This document shows, in pieces, positions 1-13,021 of a DNA stretch of 64,000 bases (the first letter of the stretch is position 1; every line of letters begins with the position of its first letter). The notes under the pieces were generated by a model. The model had not been told where the DNA came from and searched no databases. It saw only the letters and a list, made by a program, of their open reading frames with translations. Origin of the DNA: Nematostella vectensis (taxonomy: Eukaryota; Cnidaria; Anthozoa; Actiniaria; Edwardsiidae); contig NC_064041.1 in NCBI RefSeq assembly GCF_932526225.1, positions 11,638,813 through 11,702,812 on the forward strand, given 5' to 3'. The translations under genes were made by a program, and so were the position numbers.

Positions 1-573
1 TTTTGAAATGGCGGCGTTTTACCGGCGAACTGTCACATTTTGGCGAATGCTAAGAAAACTAGATCAAACCTAAGGCTGAAATTTTCTATATGACTCCCTC
101 ATTATCAAACAAATCTGTCATCTTTTGTACAGTATGGTTTTAATGCTGTACAGTAATTCAAAATAGCGACCGAAGTCAGCCTTTCGTACCTTTACTCGAA
201 CGATTCAACACTACGATTGTGCTTGTTTTCGCCAGAGCACGCGCATGCGCATACGTTATTCAGCACTGTCTCCATCCAGTCAATCGCGCAACTCCCAGGC
301 CCCCTCGGTCTTACGTTTTTACGTATTTTATTTTTTACCGCCATCAAAGTTCGTATGTTCACAGCAAAAAAGGCAGATTGAAAATAGTATTTAATGAGGA
401 AATATGCGCATTCAAATGGGCTGAAATCTTTGAGGAACCGTTTTGTCTGAAGTACGAGCCGATAGTAAAATCTACCCGAGTGTTCGTGAATCCCGTCCGT
501 TGCAGCAGCAAAAAGAGGACTACTTAGAGGCTCTACACTACCATTCTAATAACATTCCTTCACGTCTATATCT
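1..573. other. Left-edge region, no supported gene
   Basis: No confident coding region is seen. Near the left edge (about base 9) an ATG lies in the context AAATGGCGGCG, which resembles a YY1-type promoter/start motif, but its frame closes after 21 codons and no usable splice donor precedes the stop. A 102-codon open frame at 219-527 has no recognisable domain and biased, low-complexity composition. The stretch may hold a promoter or first exon of a gene outside the window, but that cannot be shown here. Confidence 0.3.
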
Positions 574-2060
574 ATGGAGATCTATAAGGAGATCCTGAGA
601 AGAAAGGGCCTTGGATTTATGAATGTTTTCAGCTATAAAAATAATTCACTTGTGTCGACGAGTTTCTTGCTAGCAGAAAGTCGACAAGTTCACAGTTTAC
701 AACAAAAAGCGAACACAACCACACAAGCGACAAACAGAAAGCGACAAAAAAAAACTGCCAAGGTGAGTTTGTATTGAGAATATCACAGTTATTTTTCTTT
801 TATTGTTGTGCTTTTATAATGCTCGTTTATTCGTGTGTTTTTTTCCAAAACCAATCGCTCAAGCTAAAACACCGTACCAGTTTGACGTCAAGATGTCATG
901 TCAAAGTCATCTATCACTGTTTTGATTGGCTTAAATACCATCTACTTGAATTCCGATCGGCTTATAATTTTGGAGTGCACTTGAGTGGTTTTCATTCCAC
1001 TGGCAATCGCCATGAAAATGTAAAATTCGTAAATACTTACACGTTCTATAAATTCAGGCATATATTCCTAACGGTAAGTAAGAATTTAACGACAGAAATA
1101 CGTAGTAGTCTAGTTACTGTTTCAATGTCACTTAGCTTGTTCGATTTATACATTTGTTTATAGAGTTTGCTTTGAGAATTCGTGGTCTAAATCAAACAAT
1201 TTGAGCATAACAACATCATACCTGTCAACTCTCCCGCAAAAGGCGGGAGTCTCAAGATTTTGGACCCTTTCTCCCGCTCTCCCGCGTTGAGCACCAAATC
1301 TCCGGCTTTTAAGCGATTTTTATCGCTTCCGAAAAATTATTCCATAGAAAATCGTCATTTTGAAACAACAATTCCCTTGCGTAGCACAATTTATCTAACA
1401 CCCTCGTGAGGTCTATAAGTGGATTTGTTTGCCAGAGCTTTCTATAAGGCAAACGCCTGCAAGGTTAAACCCACCCCTCCCCCCCAAAAAATGAATATAC
1501 CCCACCCCCCCCAAAAAAATCTCAAGCCTTGAGATTTTCGGAGGTTGACAGGTATGCAACATCCTTTGATATTCTTCGTTCTCTCTATACTTTATTGACT
1601 GCGTTGAGATATTTAATAAAGGCTGACAAATATCATCCTCTCATTTATTGCTAAAGAAGACCTTTCCTGTCTTCATATTTTGTGTATTTAGGCTTCTCGA
1701 AGATACAGCAACTTTTTTAACATTATCATAACTACAATTAACTTATATATACTATATATACTTACTATATATTAACTTTACAGTTACAAAAGAATTTTCT
1801 CATCGAAAATAAAAACACAAAATGCAACCCCTATTACCTATATTCTTTTTGCTTAGCTTATATTGTCTGCATCTTGAATACTATCTATTGTGTTTATTTA
1901 TTATTCAAGTAGTTGTGAAAAGTTAATAAGGTTATAACTGGCATGATGAAAATGTTGTTTTGAAAGAAAAAAAATACTTATAATTGTTATCACTTTTATT
2001 TAGGTACCAACCAAGGACTACCCGAGGGCCATGATTGATGCTGAAGGCTGGGAGGCATGA
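574..2060 (+). other. Possible small two-exon transcript
   Basis: An open frame from 574 runs to a good donor (AAG|GTGAGT, exon end 762). The next acceptor in phase (TTTATTTAG) starts an exon at 2004 that closes with TGA at 2058-2060, followed by an AATAAAG-like signal near 2081. Joined, the model gives about 82 aa. However, a TATA-like TATAAAAA lies at about 634-641, so transcription may start near 665 and the first exon may be 5' UTR only, leaving a very short ORF (MIDAEGWEA). I do not recognise the product. It could be a small peptide gene, a non-coding RNA or chance. Confidence 0.25.
1218..1555. mobile_element. hAT-like MITE with 8-bp target duplication
   Basis: A 338-bp element bounded by perfect 12-bp inverted termini (ATACCTGTCAAC / GTTGACAGGTAT). 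The flanks ACAACATC and GCAACATC match at 7 of 8 positions, which fits the 8-bp target duplications of the hAT superfamily. Just inside the termini are GC-rich inverted segments (CTCCCGC repeats on the left, CTCAAGCCTTGAG on the right). No transposase ORF is present, so the copy is non-autonomous. Confidence 0.75.
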
Positions 2061-2139
2061 GAATAGGCAAATGTCTTAAAGATAATAAAGTAGGGAATTT
2101 CTTACTTTGATACAGCAGTAAATGTGAAATAGGCTTTTT

Positions 2140-2288
2140 TAAAGCAAATACTTGCCCTCAATGGTAAATCTGAAAACATTTTTTCTATCAACCTAAAGAT
2201 AATGAGGAAAGGGGAAATGTTAGGAGAGTGCTCAACCAAGTTGTTGCATTACTGATGATTATTTTATCAAAGCTATAGTCCAATTTCT

Positions 2289-2357
<69 letters not shown>

Positions 2358-2785
2358 ACTATTGATATTATTTGCTGTTTCCTCTCTGCACCCTAAATAA
2401 ATTAAAATAGGTAATAGGTTTGAAATTAGACATTTTCAATCAATTTGTTCTCCTCCTTGCATTTAATTTTGGAGTAGCATTAGCATATGTGGATCCATGG
2501 TTTCTATAAAAAAAAGCAGGCCTCCATCCTACAGGGTGGGTGCACCAATGTCTAATGCATGACTGGAGGTATATTTGTGAATTTTAATTTCCTTGTTGAT
2601 GGAGTATCACCAGTAATAAGTGATATATTAATCTTCCATATGGCACCTGAAGTATATCTAACTGTATCATTCTATCTTTGGAATGCTGTTGCATCCATCA
2701 TTTGTTTCTTTGCAAGGGCAAAGCTGGTCAGAATGTAGCTTTGGTACAAGTGTACATTAATGAAACTTCTATCAAGGGAAGGGTT
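2140..2785. repeat. Diverged direct duplication, copy 1
   Basis: This segment aligns in order with 3330-4065: a GGGGAAA(A)TGTTAGGA block, the block GGGTGCACCAATxTxTAATGCATGAC, the block CTTTGGAATG(C/G)TGTT and the end block AACTTCTATxAAGGGAA. The copies are clearly old, with many substitutions and indels. The 3' block resembles the TIR of the pogo-like MITE at 63076-63184, so the unit may itself be transposon-derived. No coding potential seen. Confidence 0.6.
2294..2355. repeat. (CT)n microsatellite
   Basis: About 60 bp of uninterrupted CT dinucleotides. No gene context. Confidence 0.9.
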
Positions 2786-2802
2786 TTTTATTAGAGCAAG
2801 GT

Positions 2803-3296
2803 CCAGGGGTGGGGGGACTCTCCAGAAAGATAGACGGGGGTGCTCGACCTATCTTTTATGGTATAATATTCTTACCAACTTCTATCTTTTTGGGTGTGTT
2901 TTAGGATTTTTCCGATTCTGCTATCTTTTAGGGGTTTTCACACCCGGGGAGTAGTATTTTCCCGATTCTACTATCTTTTAGTGGTGGCCTAATCGCTTGA
3001 AATGTATTTTCCGATAAACCACAAGTCAACTGATCAGTTAATACTTTCGACTTTATTGTCGGTAACATAACAATATAGGATCCATCAGCAAATTAAAACC
3101 AGTATTGTTTTTTTAATGCTATCTCTCAGGGTTAAAAATTCCTCTGACAACACCCAATGTGCTATCTCTTAGAGGTAAGAATTGTTGTTGACCATGCCCT
3201 TAGTGCTATCCCTTAGGGTTAAAAATGATTATGCTGTCGAGCACCCCCGTCTCTCAAACTCCCCTTTCTCAAAGTCTCCCCCCACCTCCCCCCTGG
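2803..3296. mobile_element. hAT-like non-autonomous element, long GC-rich TIRs
   Basis: A 494-bp element whose left end (CCAGGGGTGGGGGGACTC) and right end (GTCTCCCCCCACCTCCCCCC) form long imperfect inverted repeats that continue inward through GACGGGGGTGCTCGAC / GTCGAGCACCCCCGTC. It is flanked by GAGCAAGGT on both sides (2794-2802 and 3297-3305), a perfect target duplication of 8-9 bp. The interior has short direct repeats around CTATCTTTTAG(G) on the left half and CTATCTCT(T/C)AG on the right half. No transposase is encoded. Confidence 0.8.
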
Positions 3297-3329
3297 GAGC
3301 AAGGTACTTAAATTATATAAAGACAACAT

Positions 3330-4065
3330 CAAACTTGTGCTTTTTCAATAATAAATCTGTAAAGAAAACAGGGGAAAATGTTAGGAATATGCTCATTTAA
3401 GCTATTATTGCATTATTGTTATATATTTTTTAAAGTAGGGTCACATTTTTTTCAAATAGAGTCATTCATTTCTCCCTTGTTCTTCTCTCCATTGACTTTT
3501 TGTTATATTTATTTCTCTCTAACCCTAACATAGGTCGATGAACATGGTTTGGTTTGAAATTAGAAATTGGAATTAAGCACTTTCAGTAATAATTTAGGAT
3601 ATGCCTCCATTGCATTCATTTTTGATTAGCCAGTATGGGTGGATCCAGGGTTTCTAAAACCAACAGGCCAATGGTCGGGTGCACCAATATGTAATGCATG
3701 ACAGGAGGTATATTTGTGGAGTTTAGTTTCAACACATCAGTTGTGGTACATGAAAACTACAGTAGTGGGTCTATGGGGGGGGGGGGGGGGGGTAGGGGGT
3801 TTAAACCTCCCCTTGGCCTTTCTTTTTTTATTATTTTCAGTGTATCTTTTCACCCCAAAATCGTTACGAAGGTAAAATAATGACGAAAATTTTTGGGCCA
3901 AATCCCCCCCCCCTTGGCAAAAAGCTAGATCCGCCCCTGAACTACAGTATGGCATCTAAATCTTTGGAATGGTGTTACATCCTTCATATATTCTTCACAA
4001 GGTCAAAGCTTGTTAGAATGGTGTTTTGATAAAAATATACATAGTGGAACTTCTATAAAGGGAAA
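3330..4065. repeat. Diverged direct duplication, copy 2
   Basis: Partner of the segment at 2140-2785, with the same blocks in the same order. It is lengthened by a G-tract insertion at about 3770-3945. Non-coding. Confidence 0.6.
3770..3945. mobile_element. Short G-tract MITE-like insertion
   Basis: An insertion inside the second duplication copy. It begins near a 20-bp G run and ends in GCTAGATCCGCCCCTG, the inverted form of the CAGGGGCGGATCTAGC terminus seen at 11811. AACTACAGTA-like sequence occurs on both sides, suggesting a target duplication, but the left terminus is eroded. Confidence 0.45.
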
Positions 4066-5591
4066 TAAGAATTGACCATTAGACTCTTGAAAAAACATTC
4101 TCGTCGACTAAGACACCTTGATCTTTGGCTGCCTTTTTCACACCAAGTTAGTATTTTGTTAACTTTCATACTGCATATTTAATATTATTGAATGAGTGCT
4201 TGCTTGATCCATTTGGAGGGGCCAATACTTTTTTTAATTACATGGCAGTAAAATTTGACATATTTTTAATCTCGTTAAAAAACATTCTAGAGACACCAAG
4301 ATCCCCTCTAAAACTACCCCTATCAGTCAACACAAAAAGGTGTTTAATGCTGGCTCCGCTTTTAGGCAGCGCCTAAATCTATATATTAATAGCAAATGCT
4401 TGTTAGGCTAAAGTTCAAACGTCTTATTAGCAACGATAACTGCTCAAGCGTTAGAAATACCGCTCATTCTGAATGAATACACACCACAAAACAATGAGTT
4501 AGCTTCACGGGCTGGCAGTCATAACTTCGACTTTTCGATGCAATTTTTTTCTGCAGAAAACGGACAGCTTTTCCTTCAAAATCCTATATACTATAGAATA
4601 ATAATTTCAAAACACATCTATCCAAGAAAATAATCCAAGAAAATAATCCAAAGGGCCAGAACTACCCTGCAATTTTTCGCTGCAAAGTCTAAATTTATCG
4701 TTAGGGTGCTGTCGGTCCTCTTGCCGCTGGCACAAAGGTACGTGGGCTCTGGGAACGAGATTGTGTTTGCCCGTGTTGCGCCAGCACGTTTTCATCTTCT
4801 TTTGGACTTTAGACTGATCTCACAAGGCGCTGAGACATAACTCTATAATTATACCTCGCGCTGAGGGAAGAAAATGCTCGGTTGTATACTACCGGTATAA
4901 CGGGTTGTCTGTTGCACCCTCTTTCTAGAACAACAGGAACACGCCGGACTACAAGTCACAAAATGACGTGCCAAATATAACGACTTTGATTGACAAACAT
5001 TTCCGTACCTGCCTCATACCTTTCCCCGGTAGTAAAGCAGGGCACGAACCAAACCTATGACAAGATGTTCTTCAATAAAAGTTAATTGGCAATGTTTATT
5101 ACCAATGCCCTACGTTCAAGATTTTTTTAAAACAAAAGGCCCACGCAAACAGCCAAACTTTCCAGTTTTCACCTTAAAATTATAGACAGGTTCTGGTATC
5201 GCTTGCAAATTCCAATTCCGGCCAAGGTCACGGCGTGGCTCGATCGTGACCATGACAAGCTTCATACATATATATGCATGCGTACTTTTTATTTGGTCTT
5301 TATACAGATTATGTACATGTAATGAATTCCCAATAGAATCAAGATTGTTTCACATGCGATGAAGGACTACAACGTTATAATTTTTACAGGGGGGAGGGGT
5401 GAGGACTGGTTCGCTTGATGTTGACCTGCACGTCAGACGCACTCGAGGCATAAATGCTACCGTGACGTAATGCACAAATCAGCAGTAATACGTTGGTGTG
5501 CATAGAGCGAACTTTCTGCTGTGATTTAATTCACCAGTCAACACATTTGCATGCGGCGCAAAGTGTCACGTATTTTGACGTCTAGCAGTGG
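4066..5591. other. Non-coding spacer and upstream region of the decarboxylase gene
   Basis: No ORF with recognisable content. The 3' part holds TGACGT-type motifs (around 5462 and 5576) close to the decarboxylase TATA box. These resemble cAMP-response elements, but the match is short and could be chance. Confidence 0.4.
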
Positions 5592-5599
5592 TATAAATA
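5592..5599 (+). promoter_or_regulatory. TATA box of the decarboxylase gene
   Basis: TATAAATA lies 70 bp before the ATG at 5662, leaving room for a start site near 5620 and a roughly 40-nt leader. A TGACGTC motif lies about 15 bp upstream of it. Confidence 0.6.
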
Positions 5600-5661
5600 C
5601 GACCCGGTAACAACTGAGTCACAAACTCAAAAAACGTCAAAAAGGTGTCCGTTCAAAATAA

Positions 5662-8600
5662 ATGGATAGCAAGCAATTTCGAGAGCAAGGAAAACAGATC
5701 GTAGATTTTATTGCGGATTATTTTGAGAATATTCGCAGCCAGCGAGTCATTCCTGATGTTCGCCCGGGATTTTTGCAAAAACATCTCCCGACAGAAGCGC
5801 CCTCAAAGGGAGAGGAGTTCGTCAACGTCAAAGAGGACTTCGAAAAATTCATAATGCCTGGGGTAGGTTTATGATTTTGTTCTGGTTAGAAAAAGACGAT
5901 AGCAGGCGACGCGTAGGATTTGCGTTTAAATCCACTTTTTTGTTGTGTTCACATAATAATAAGTTTTTACTAGTTTTTATTTTTTAAGTGAAAAAACAGT
6001 GAAAAAAATGTGGTAGGTTTTTCGTCATCTTTCATTTCAAAATAACAACAAGAAAGACAAATTTACATTGCTTCATGATTGTGTTTTTTTTTTTTGCGGA
6101 TATATATGCCATCTGGCGACTTCTTTGGCAATATATATATATATAAATATTTCTTTTTGCTGTGGGTAGCGTACTGGATCGTGCGACAGGGAGCAATACT
6201 TCGAAGTTGAAATAATTTGGGCTTTTCTCCAGTCATAAAATAGATCAGATTTAGGTTCCTAGACTTGCTCCAATTTGCTCGAAAGCGACCGCTTGCGACC
6301 CCTTGCGACCCAAAGCAACCCCATGCGACCCAAAGCGATTGATGAGTCGCAAGCGGCTTGCGAGCGAAAGTCTAGGGTTTTGCAAGATACCAAAAATATA
6401 CCGGCCTTACTGGTGTTTGTACGCTTCTGCCGGTTTAATTAACACACATTGAGCCTTTTAAGCGTTTAAATCAACAAGAATTCAGAAATTTTAAACATTC
6501 TCTTCTGAATTGAAAAAAGTATGTTGTTCTCTTCTCGATTTTTGTGTCTTGCTCGAACGACCAGCGGTCCTTGCACACAGTGCCTTCTAAGAGAAAAGGG
6601 AAAAGGAGAGTAGTAAGGAAGAGAGGAAGGGTGGTTATAAGAGATACAGAATCAGATTTATGATCAAAAGTATTCTTAAATAATAGTGACGTCACTATCG
6701 TTTTCCATGGTTTGATTGACAGATTGTCACTATCATTTTCCATGGTTTGATTGACAGATTGTCACTATTATTTTCCATTGTTTGATTGACAGATTGTCAC
6801 TATCATTTTACATGGTTTGATTGACAGATTGTCACTATCATTTTACATGGTTTGATTGACAGATTGTCACTATCATTTTACATGGTTTGATTGACAGATT
6901 GTCACTATCATTTTACATGGTTTGATTGACAGATTGTCACTATCATTTTACATGGTTTGATTGACAGATCGTCCACTGGCAGAGTCCTAACTTCCACGCA
7001 TATTACCCATGTGGCCATTCGTTTCCGGCCGTGCTTGGTGATCTGCTTTCTGGGGGACTGGGCTCGATTATGTTCTCGTGGGTTAGTATGATTGGTTTCC
7101 TGTGTTATTCTTTCTTTGTGCAGTAAGTCTTTATCTAACATTTGTTTTCTTTAGGCATCTAACCCTGCTGGCACTGAACTAGAGGTAGTGGTGATGGATT
7201 GGTTAGGTAGGTATGCCTCTTTTAAACAGGCTTTTTACCCACTGTCACACAAAGCACGTCACGCAAATCTTGTCACGCAACGTGAAGGAGGAGGGGGGGA
7301 AGGGTCAACAGGGCCCAAATTTAATCGACTTCTTATTCTGATATCCGAAATCGTCTCCAACTGTCGACGCAGACCACAAGGTCTGGCGCAGACCAGCAAT
7401 GATTGACCCTATCCTTATACCACCCATGCTGGACAATTTATCCCTATCTTGATAAAAGTTTTTGAATATAAAAGCGAACAATTCAAACTAAAAAAACACA
7501 CATCCTTTTGTCATGTTAATATTCCAGAACCCTCATCCCCCAGTTCCTCAAACGATAACCAATATCTCAGCTTGTATAAAAACTTATGCATGGTGTGAAT
7601 ATCTCCCCTCAGGCAAAATGGTCAAGCTCCCAGAGGATTTTCTGTTTGAGTTCACCAAGGACAAGCCCCACGTTGGAGGTGGCTGCATTCAGGTGATTAC
7701 CATATAATATATAATCCCTCTGTCTTTGTGTATTGTGTCCCGTACCCAGGGGAAGGGGGGGGTGATAGGTGCGAACGCACCCCACAACAACCGCGGAAAC
7801 TCCACTTTTGGTTCTCAATAAACGTGGTATTTGTAGACAAAACTATAAATTAGGTCCACTTTTACGGATCTCCAACCCCCCCTCCCCCAGAAAAAACCCG
7901 GGTACGGGCCTGTGTCAGTGCTTTTTTCCAGATAGTACCCATAGCTCCCTCAGTACCCAGTACCCATAGCTCCCTCAGTACCCAGTACCCATAGCTCCCT
8001 CAGTACCCAGTACCCATAGCTCCCTCAGTACCCAGTACCCATAGCTCCCTCAGTACCCAGTACCCATAGCTCCCTCAGTACCCAGTACCCATAGCTCCCT
8101 CAGTACCCAGTACCCATAGCTCCCTCAGTACCCAGTACTCATAGCTCCCTCAGTACCCATAGCTTCCGGTTCAGATGGTGATCGGCTATTTTTGTAATCA
8201 CATACTACTAAGATGTCAGCGAAACCGTTATCAGTGCCTAATTGTTGCTCTCCGCCAATCAGAACACCGCGAGCGAGTCGATACTCGTCACGATGCTTGC
8301 CGCTCGCAGAGCTGCACTGGATAGATTACGTAACCGTTACCCTGACGACGATGATGACGTCATCATGTCCAGGCTTATTGTTTATTCATCAGACCAGGTA
8401 CAGCTCAAGGCACATGTTTTAGGACAAGTGATGGTATGATGATTATAATGATATTGGTGATGATGAGGGTGGCAGTGGTAGTGGTGATGGTGGTGATGAT
8501 GATGGTGTTGGAAGTGATGGTGGTGATGGTGACGATCAAGGTGATGGATGGCGATTATAATAATAATAATAATGATTATTAGGACAAACATTATGGCGAT

Positions 8601-11600
8601 TTTAATAGTGTTATTGCAGTAGATTATCATATGGCCATGTTGATGATGGTGGTGGAGATGATGGTGGTTATGGAAATGGCGATGATTATGATGATAGTTG
8701 TTGATGTAGTTGATTCTGACCTGGTAATATATTACTCCAGGTCCACTCGTGTCTTGATAAGGCAGCCATGTTAGCCGCGGTCAAGCTTCGAAAGATACCA
8801 ACAAACGATGAGGATCAGTCCATGAATGTAGTCGCGCTCGAGAAGGCCGTCAAGGTATAACCGCTACCTAACTGTCAATGAACTTAAAAAGTTCCTTCAT
8901 GCGAGCCGTTTTCCATTTGGTCTTATGCTATCTTGGTGTTTAGCTATAAGTTCTTTTGTAAAACAAGCAAACATTTGAGAGAAAACGTTGTAAACCCTCT
9001 TTGAGCCTTGCTCTCCCTAGTGTCCATAACAGCTGTTCTGAAGTAGTCACGCTAGAGGCAGGTGGTGCTTACTGGGCTCAGAGTTACGTGACATCACCGG
9101 CTAGCGTGACGAGTGCAGGACGCCTGCGAGGAAGATTCTCGAACTTCTAGATACAACAGGATACCCATAATCTGGGATATAGACAATCCATTCTACCCTT
9201 CAAAGGCAAAATGAGATAATTCGATTGTTTATTTCACCCCTTTTTAGGTCGATGAGGCGATGGGGCTTCACCCGTTTTATGTAAGTATTGATCTTGCTTT
9301 ATTCTAAACTCAATTTAACTGGTGAACTATCTGTTTTGTAGTCTGCTTAGCAGCCGCTCTTAGCGTCACCCACTCCCTTCATACGAGTTGTAAAGGCGTG
9401 CGTGACACTAAGGGCGGCTGCTAAGCAGACTGTATGTATAATATGCAGTATATTGTAAAAAAAAATTGCCATATTACGAAAATCCATTCTCGCAAAATCT
9501 AACTTTCGCGAAATTTTCAGTTTTGGAAGAGTTCAAAGCATCGATTAACGACCTCAATATTAATATTTAGTTTATTACGGCTGTCAAGCCTTGTCCAAAG
9601 CGTTAATACCCATATTTTTATGATTGGGCTTCCTGTGGCTGGAAAAAGTTGTGACGTCACAGGAAGCCATCAACCTGGTGTGAGTGAGCTCGACCCAGAC
9701 CCCAAACTGCCTCATGGTTCTCTAAGGACAGGAAACCCGTGAAAGCAGGCAGACGGTCTTTAAATTATGCTTACAAACCATTTGAACTCGGGTGAGTATT
9801 GATTATCATTGTATCTTTGTCTTTATCAGCTCTGTGCATCTCTCGGTACAACAAGCACTTGCGCGTTTGACGACCTGAAGAAAATAGGCCCTATCTGTAA
9901 GTCTGACATAATAAATGTTCTTGAAACACGGTTTACTCGTTAGACACTTTACGTAATGCAGGGACCGCGTCCTATGATGACAGCATGTTTTCGAGGACAT
10001 TAAATCACAATTTGTTCTTCGAAAATCAAGGTCAAGCGGAATTTCAAATGTCAAAAGTTAATTCAATCTGTTCCCACAAAAGGAAAAAAATGTGTTTTGC
10101 TGTAAGAAGTCTACTGTCTATTACAATCCCTGCTAATCAGATACCCACTGTAGATGCGGCGTCAATTCAAGGTCAATCAATGTTTTTAGTCCAGTATGCG
10201 GCGTTCTTTGAACTGGTATCTAAACGCGTAGATATGGTATTACTATCGCCGACTATTTTCGACAGCGCTAAATCGCAGTCTAGCTTCCGTAATCAAAGTC
10301 TTTGATTTTGACCGTTTCGAGATTTCCGGATTATAACTAAAATCGCTCCAACCGTGCAATTGCCCCTTTAAGTTTGTTTAGAGGGATAATAGGAAGGGAT
10401 GGTCCAGACATAATAGTATGAGGCGATTGGTTGACAGGTTGTGGAACCCAAGAACTACTAATTTTGTAACTACTCTTTCAAGAATTCGCTGGCTTGTGGT
10501 CTCTTTAAGTGATTCGATATTCTGCTACGTTGTTACAGCACTTTTAATATATTTATCTGAGTCTTGATTGAAAATTTTTCACCGATATTTTAAATTGACT
10601 TCAATTATCTTCCAGGCCAAAGGGAATCGATCTGGATGCATATTGACGCTGCGTATTCCGGACCGGCATTCATGTGTCCGGAATTCAGGCCACTCTTAGA
10701 CGGCGTTGAGGTGAGTAGAGACCTGCCTTTATCAGGTTATGAATGAGGCGAATGAGGTTTGTATTGACGCAGGGACGAATCTAGGATTTCCGGGGAGAGA
10801 GATAAATTTGTGGAGGGGATGCGCCATTATTGACGCCAGCCCACATTTATCCTTGTCTTTCAGTTCGCCGAGTCGTTCAACTTTAACCCTCACAAGTTGA
10901 TGCTCACTAACTTCGACTGCTCTGCTCTATGGTAAGAAACCACAAATTCAAAATCACAAAGAAATACGCACGTACAAATGTTGTGCAGCGGCTAACTGTT
11001 ATATTATGTTAAAATATAAAATAGAATAATGCAATAGTATTTTCAAATATATAGAAAAAATTGAAAGCATATAAAAAATGTATATGTGCGAATTGAACTC
11101 GTAAAAGTTAAAATTAAAACAAAAATAGACCATACATCCAAACGTTGCGCTGAATCACCGTATGGCCGCTAAAGCTTTACGGCTAGGCTGGAGAATTCGG
11201 CTCCAACACCGCTATCTAGCGAACTGTGCAACAACACCGACATCGAGGTACCCGTGGTATCAGTTAATAGGGAGGCAATAACCCCGTTCCTAGCCCTGTC
11301 TTGTTGCGCCACGCACAGCTCGCCGAGGACTGAACAACGTGTAAAATATTGAGGTCTGCATCTCTCGGGGGCTACTGTTGCCATGGTTTAATTTTTCTTG
11401 TTTGTCTTTCTTCGGTGTACATATCTTTGTGCATTAAAAAAGATACAAATCATATTTATAGTTACATTAAAAGGTAAGCACTAGTAATGTAATAAGTGCT
11501 TTTTCATGCTTTATTTCAGGGTTAAACACAGAGACATGTTAAAAAAGGCGATGCATGTTGATCCCATCTACCTTCGCAAGCGCTCATTCATGGGCGAGAG

Positions 11601-12368
11601 CAAAGTGTCTGTGTCAGAAGGTAATCATGGTAATCATCAAGGAGGAGGGGCTTGTGGGTTAGAAAGCTAACCAATTAGAATGCGAGACTCACAACGTTGA
11701 TTGCCACCGACCTCATATCGATTCATAAGTTGAAGCATTCCGTCGCGTTGTCTTTGTCTTACGTTCCCAATATCTTTATTGGGTCTTGATTTTACAAGAT
11801 CGATGGCACAGGGGCGGATCTAGCTTTTCGCTAGGGGACGGTTGGCTCAGTGACAAAGGGGGGAGGGGGCATTTTTTTGTTACATATGGCTTTCTGGCAG
11901 CCCAAAGGAGGGGGGGGGGTTAACCCCTAAACCCTCCCCCAAGATCCGCTAGTGTGGAACCTTGTATCTTACCATGGAAAATGAACTAAACTTGACACAT
12001 TGTGTACAGATGAAGCCGCTCAAGACAAGGCGTCAGACGAGGTGATAGATTACCGGGTAAGCAGAGCCTCTTACGTGTGTCTGTGGGGAGGGGGGGGGCT
12101 ATTAAGGTCCAACCGCAGCAGGCATGATTATTTTTACCAAGAAAAGAAAGCGCTTGCTTTAATTGTAGCACCTACCTCCCAAGTGGAAAAAGTAGTTTTC
12201 AATGTTTTTATGTCTTCTTGTAGGACTGGGAAATACCGCTGGGCCGAAGCATGCGGGCTCTCAAGCTGTGGTTTGTGTTACGGACGTATGGTCTGGAGGG
12301 AATACAGAAACACGTGAGAAATGTAAGGACGTCAAAACTTCTCTGTCCGTCCGTCCGTCCGTCCGTCC

Positions 12369-12442
<74 letters not shown>

Positions 12443-12484
12443 CCGTCTGTCCGTCTGTCCGTCTGTCCGTCTGTCCGTCTGTCC

Positions 12485-12547
<63 letters not shown>

Positions 12548-12578
12548 CTGTCCTGTCCTGTCCTGTCCTGTCCTGTCC

Positions 12579-12622
<44 letters not shown>

Positions 12623-12929
12623 CGTCCGTCCGTCCGTCCGTCCGTCCGTCCGTCCGTCCGTCCGTCCGTCCGTCCGTCCGTCCGTCCGTCCGTCCGTCCG
12701 TCCGTCCGTCCGTCCGTCCGTCCGTCCGTCCGTCCGTCCGTCCGTCCGTCCGTCCGTCCGTCCGTCCGTCCGTCCGTCCGTCCGTCCGTCCGTCCGTCCG
12801 TCCGTCCGTCCGTCCGTCCGTCCGTCCGTCCGTCCGTCCTGTCCTGTCCTGTCCTGTCCTGTCCTGTCCTGTCCTGTCCTGTCCTGTCCTGTCCTGTCCT
12901 GTCCTGTCCTGTCCTGTCCTGTCCTGTCC

Positions 12930-13021
<92 letters not shown>

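Noticed and set aside
6715-8163. CRISPR-like regular repeats (35-bp and 25-bp arrays)
   Set aside because: The units are contiguous without unique spacers, and the context is an animal gene; these are minisatellites.
9985-10305. 106-aa plus-strand ORF
   Set aside because: It lies in decarboxylase intron 8, has no recognisable domain and lacks splice partners.
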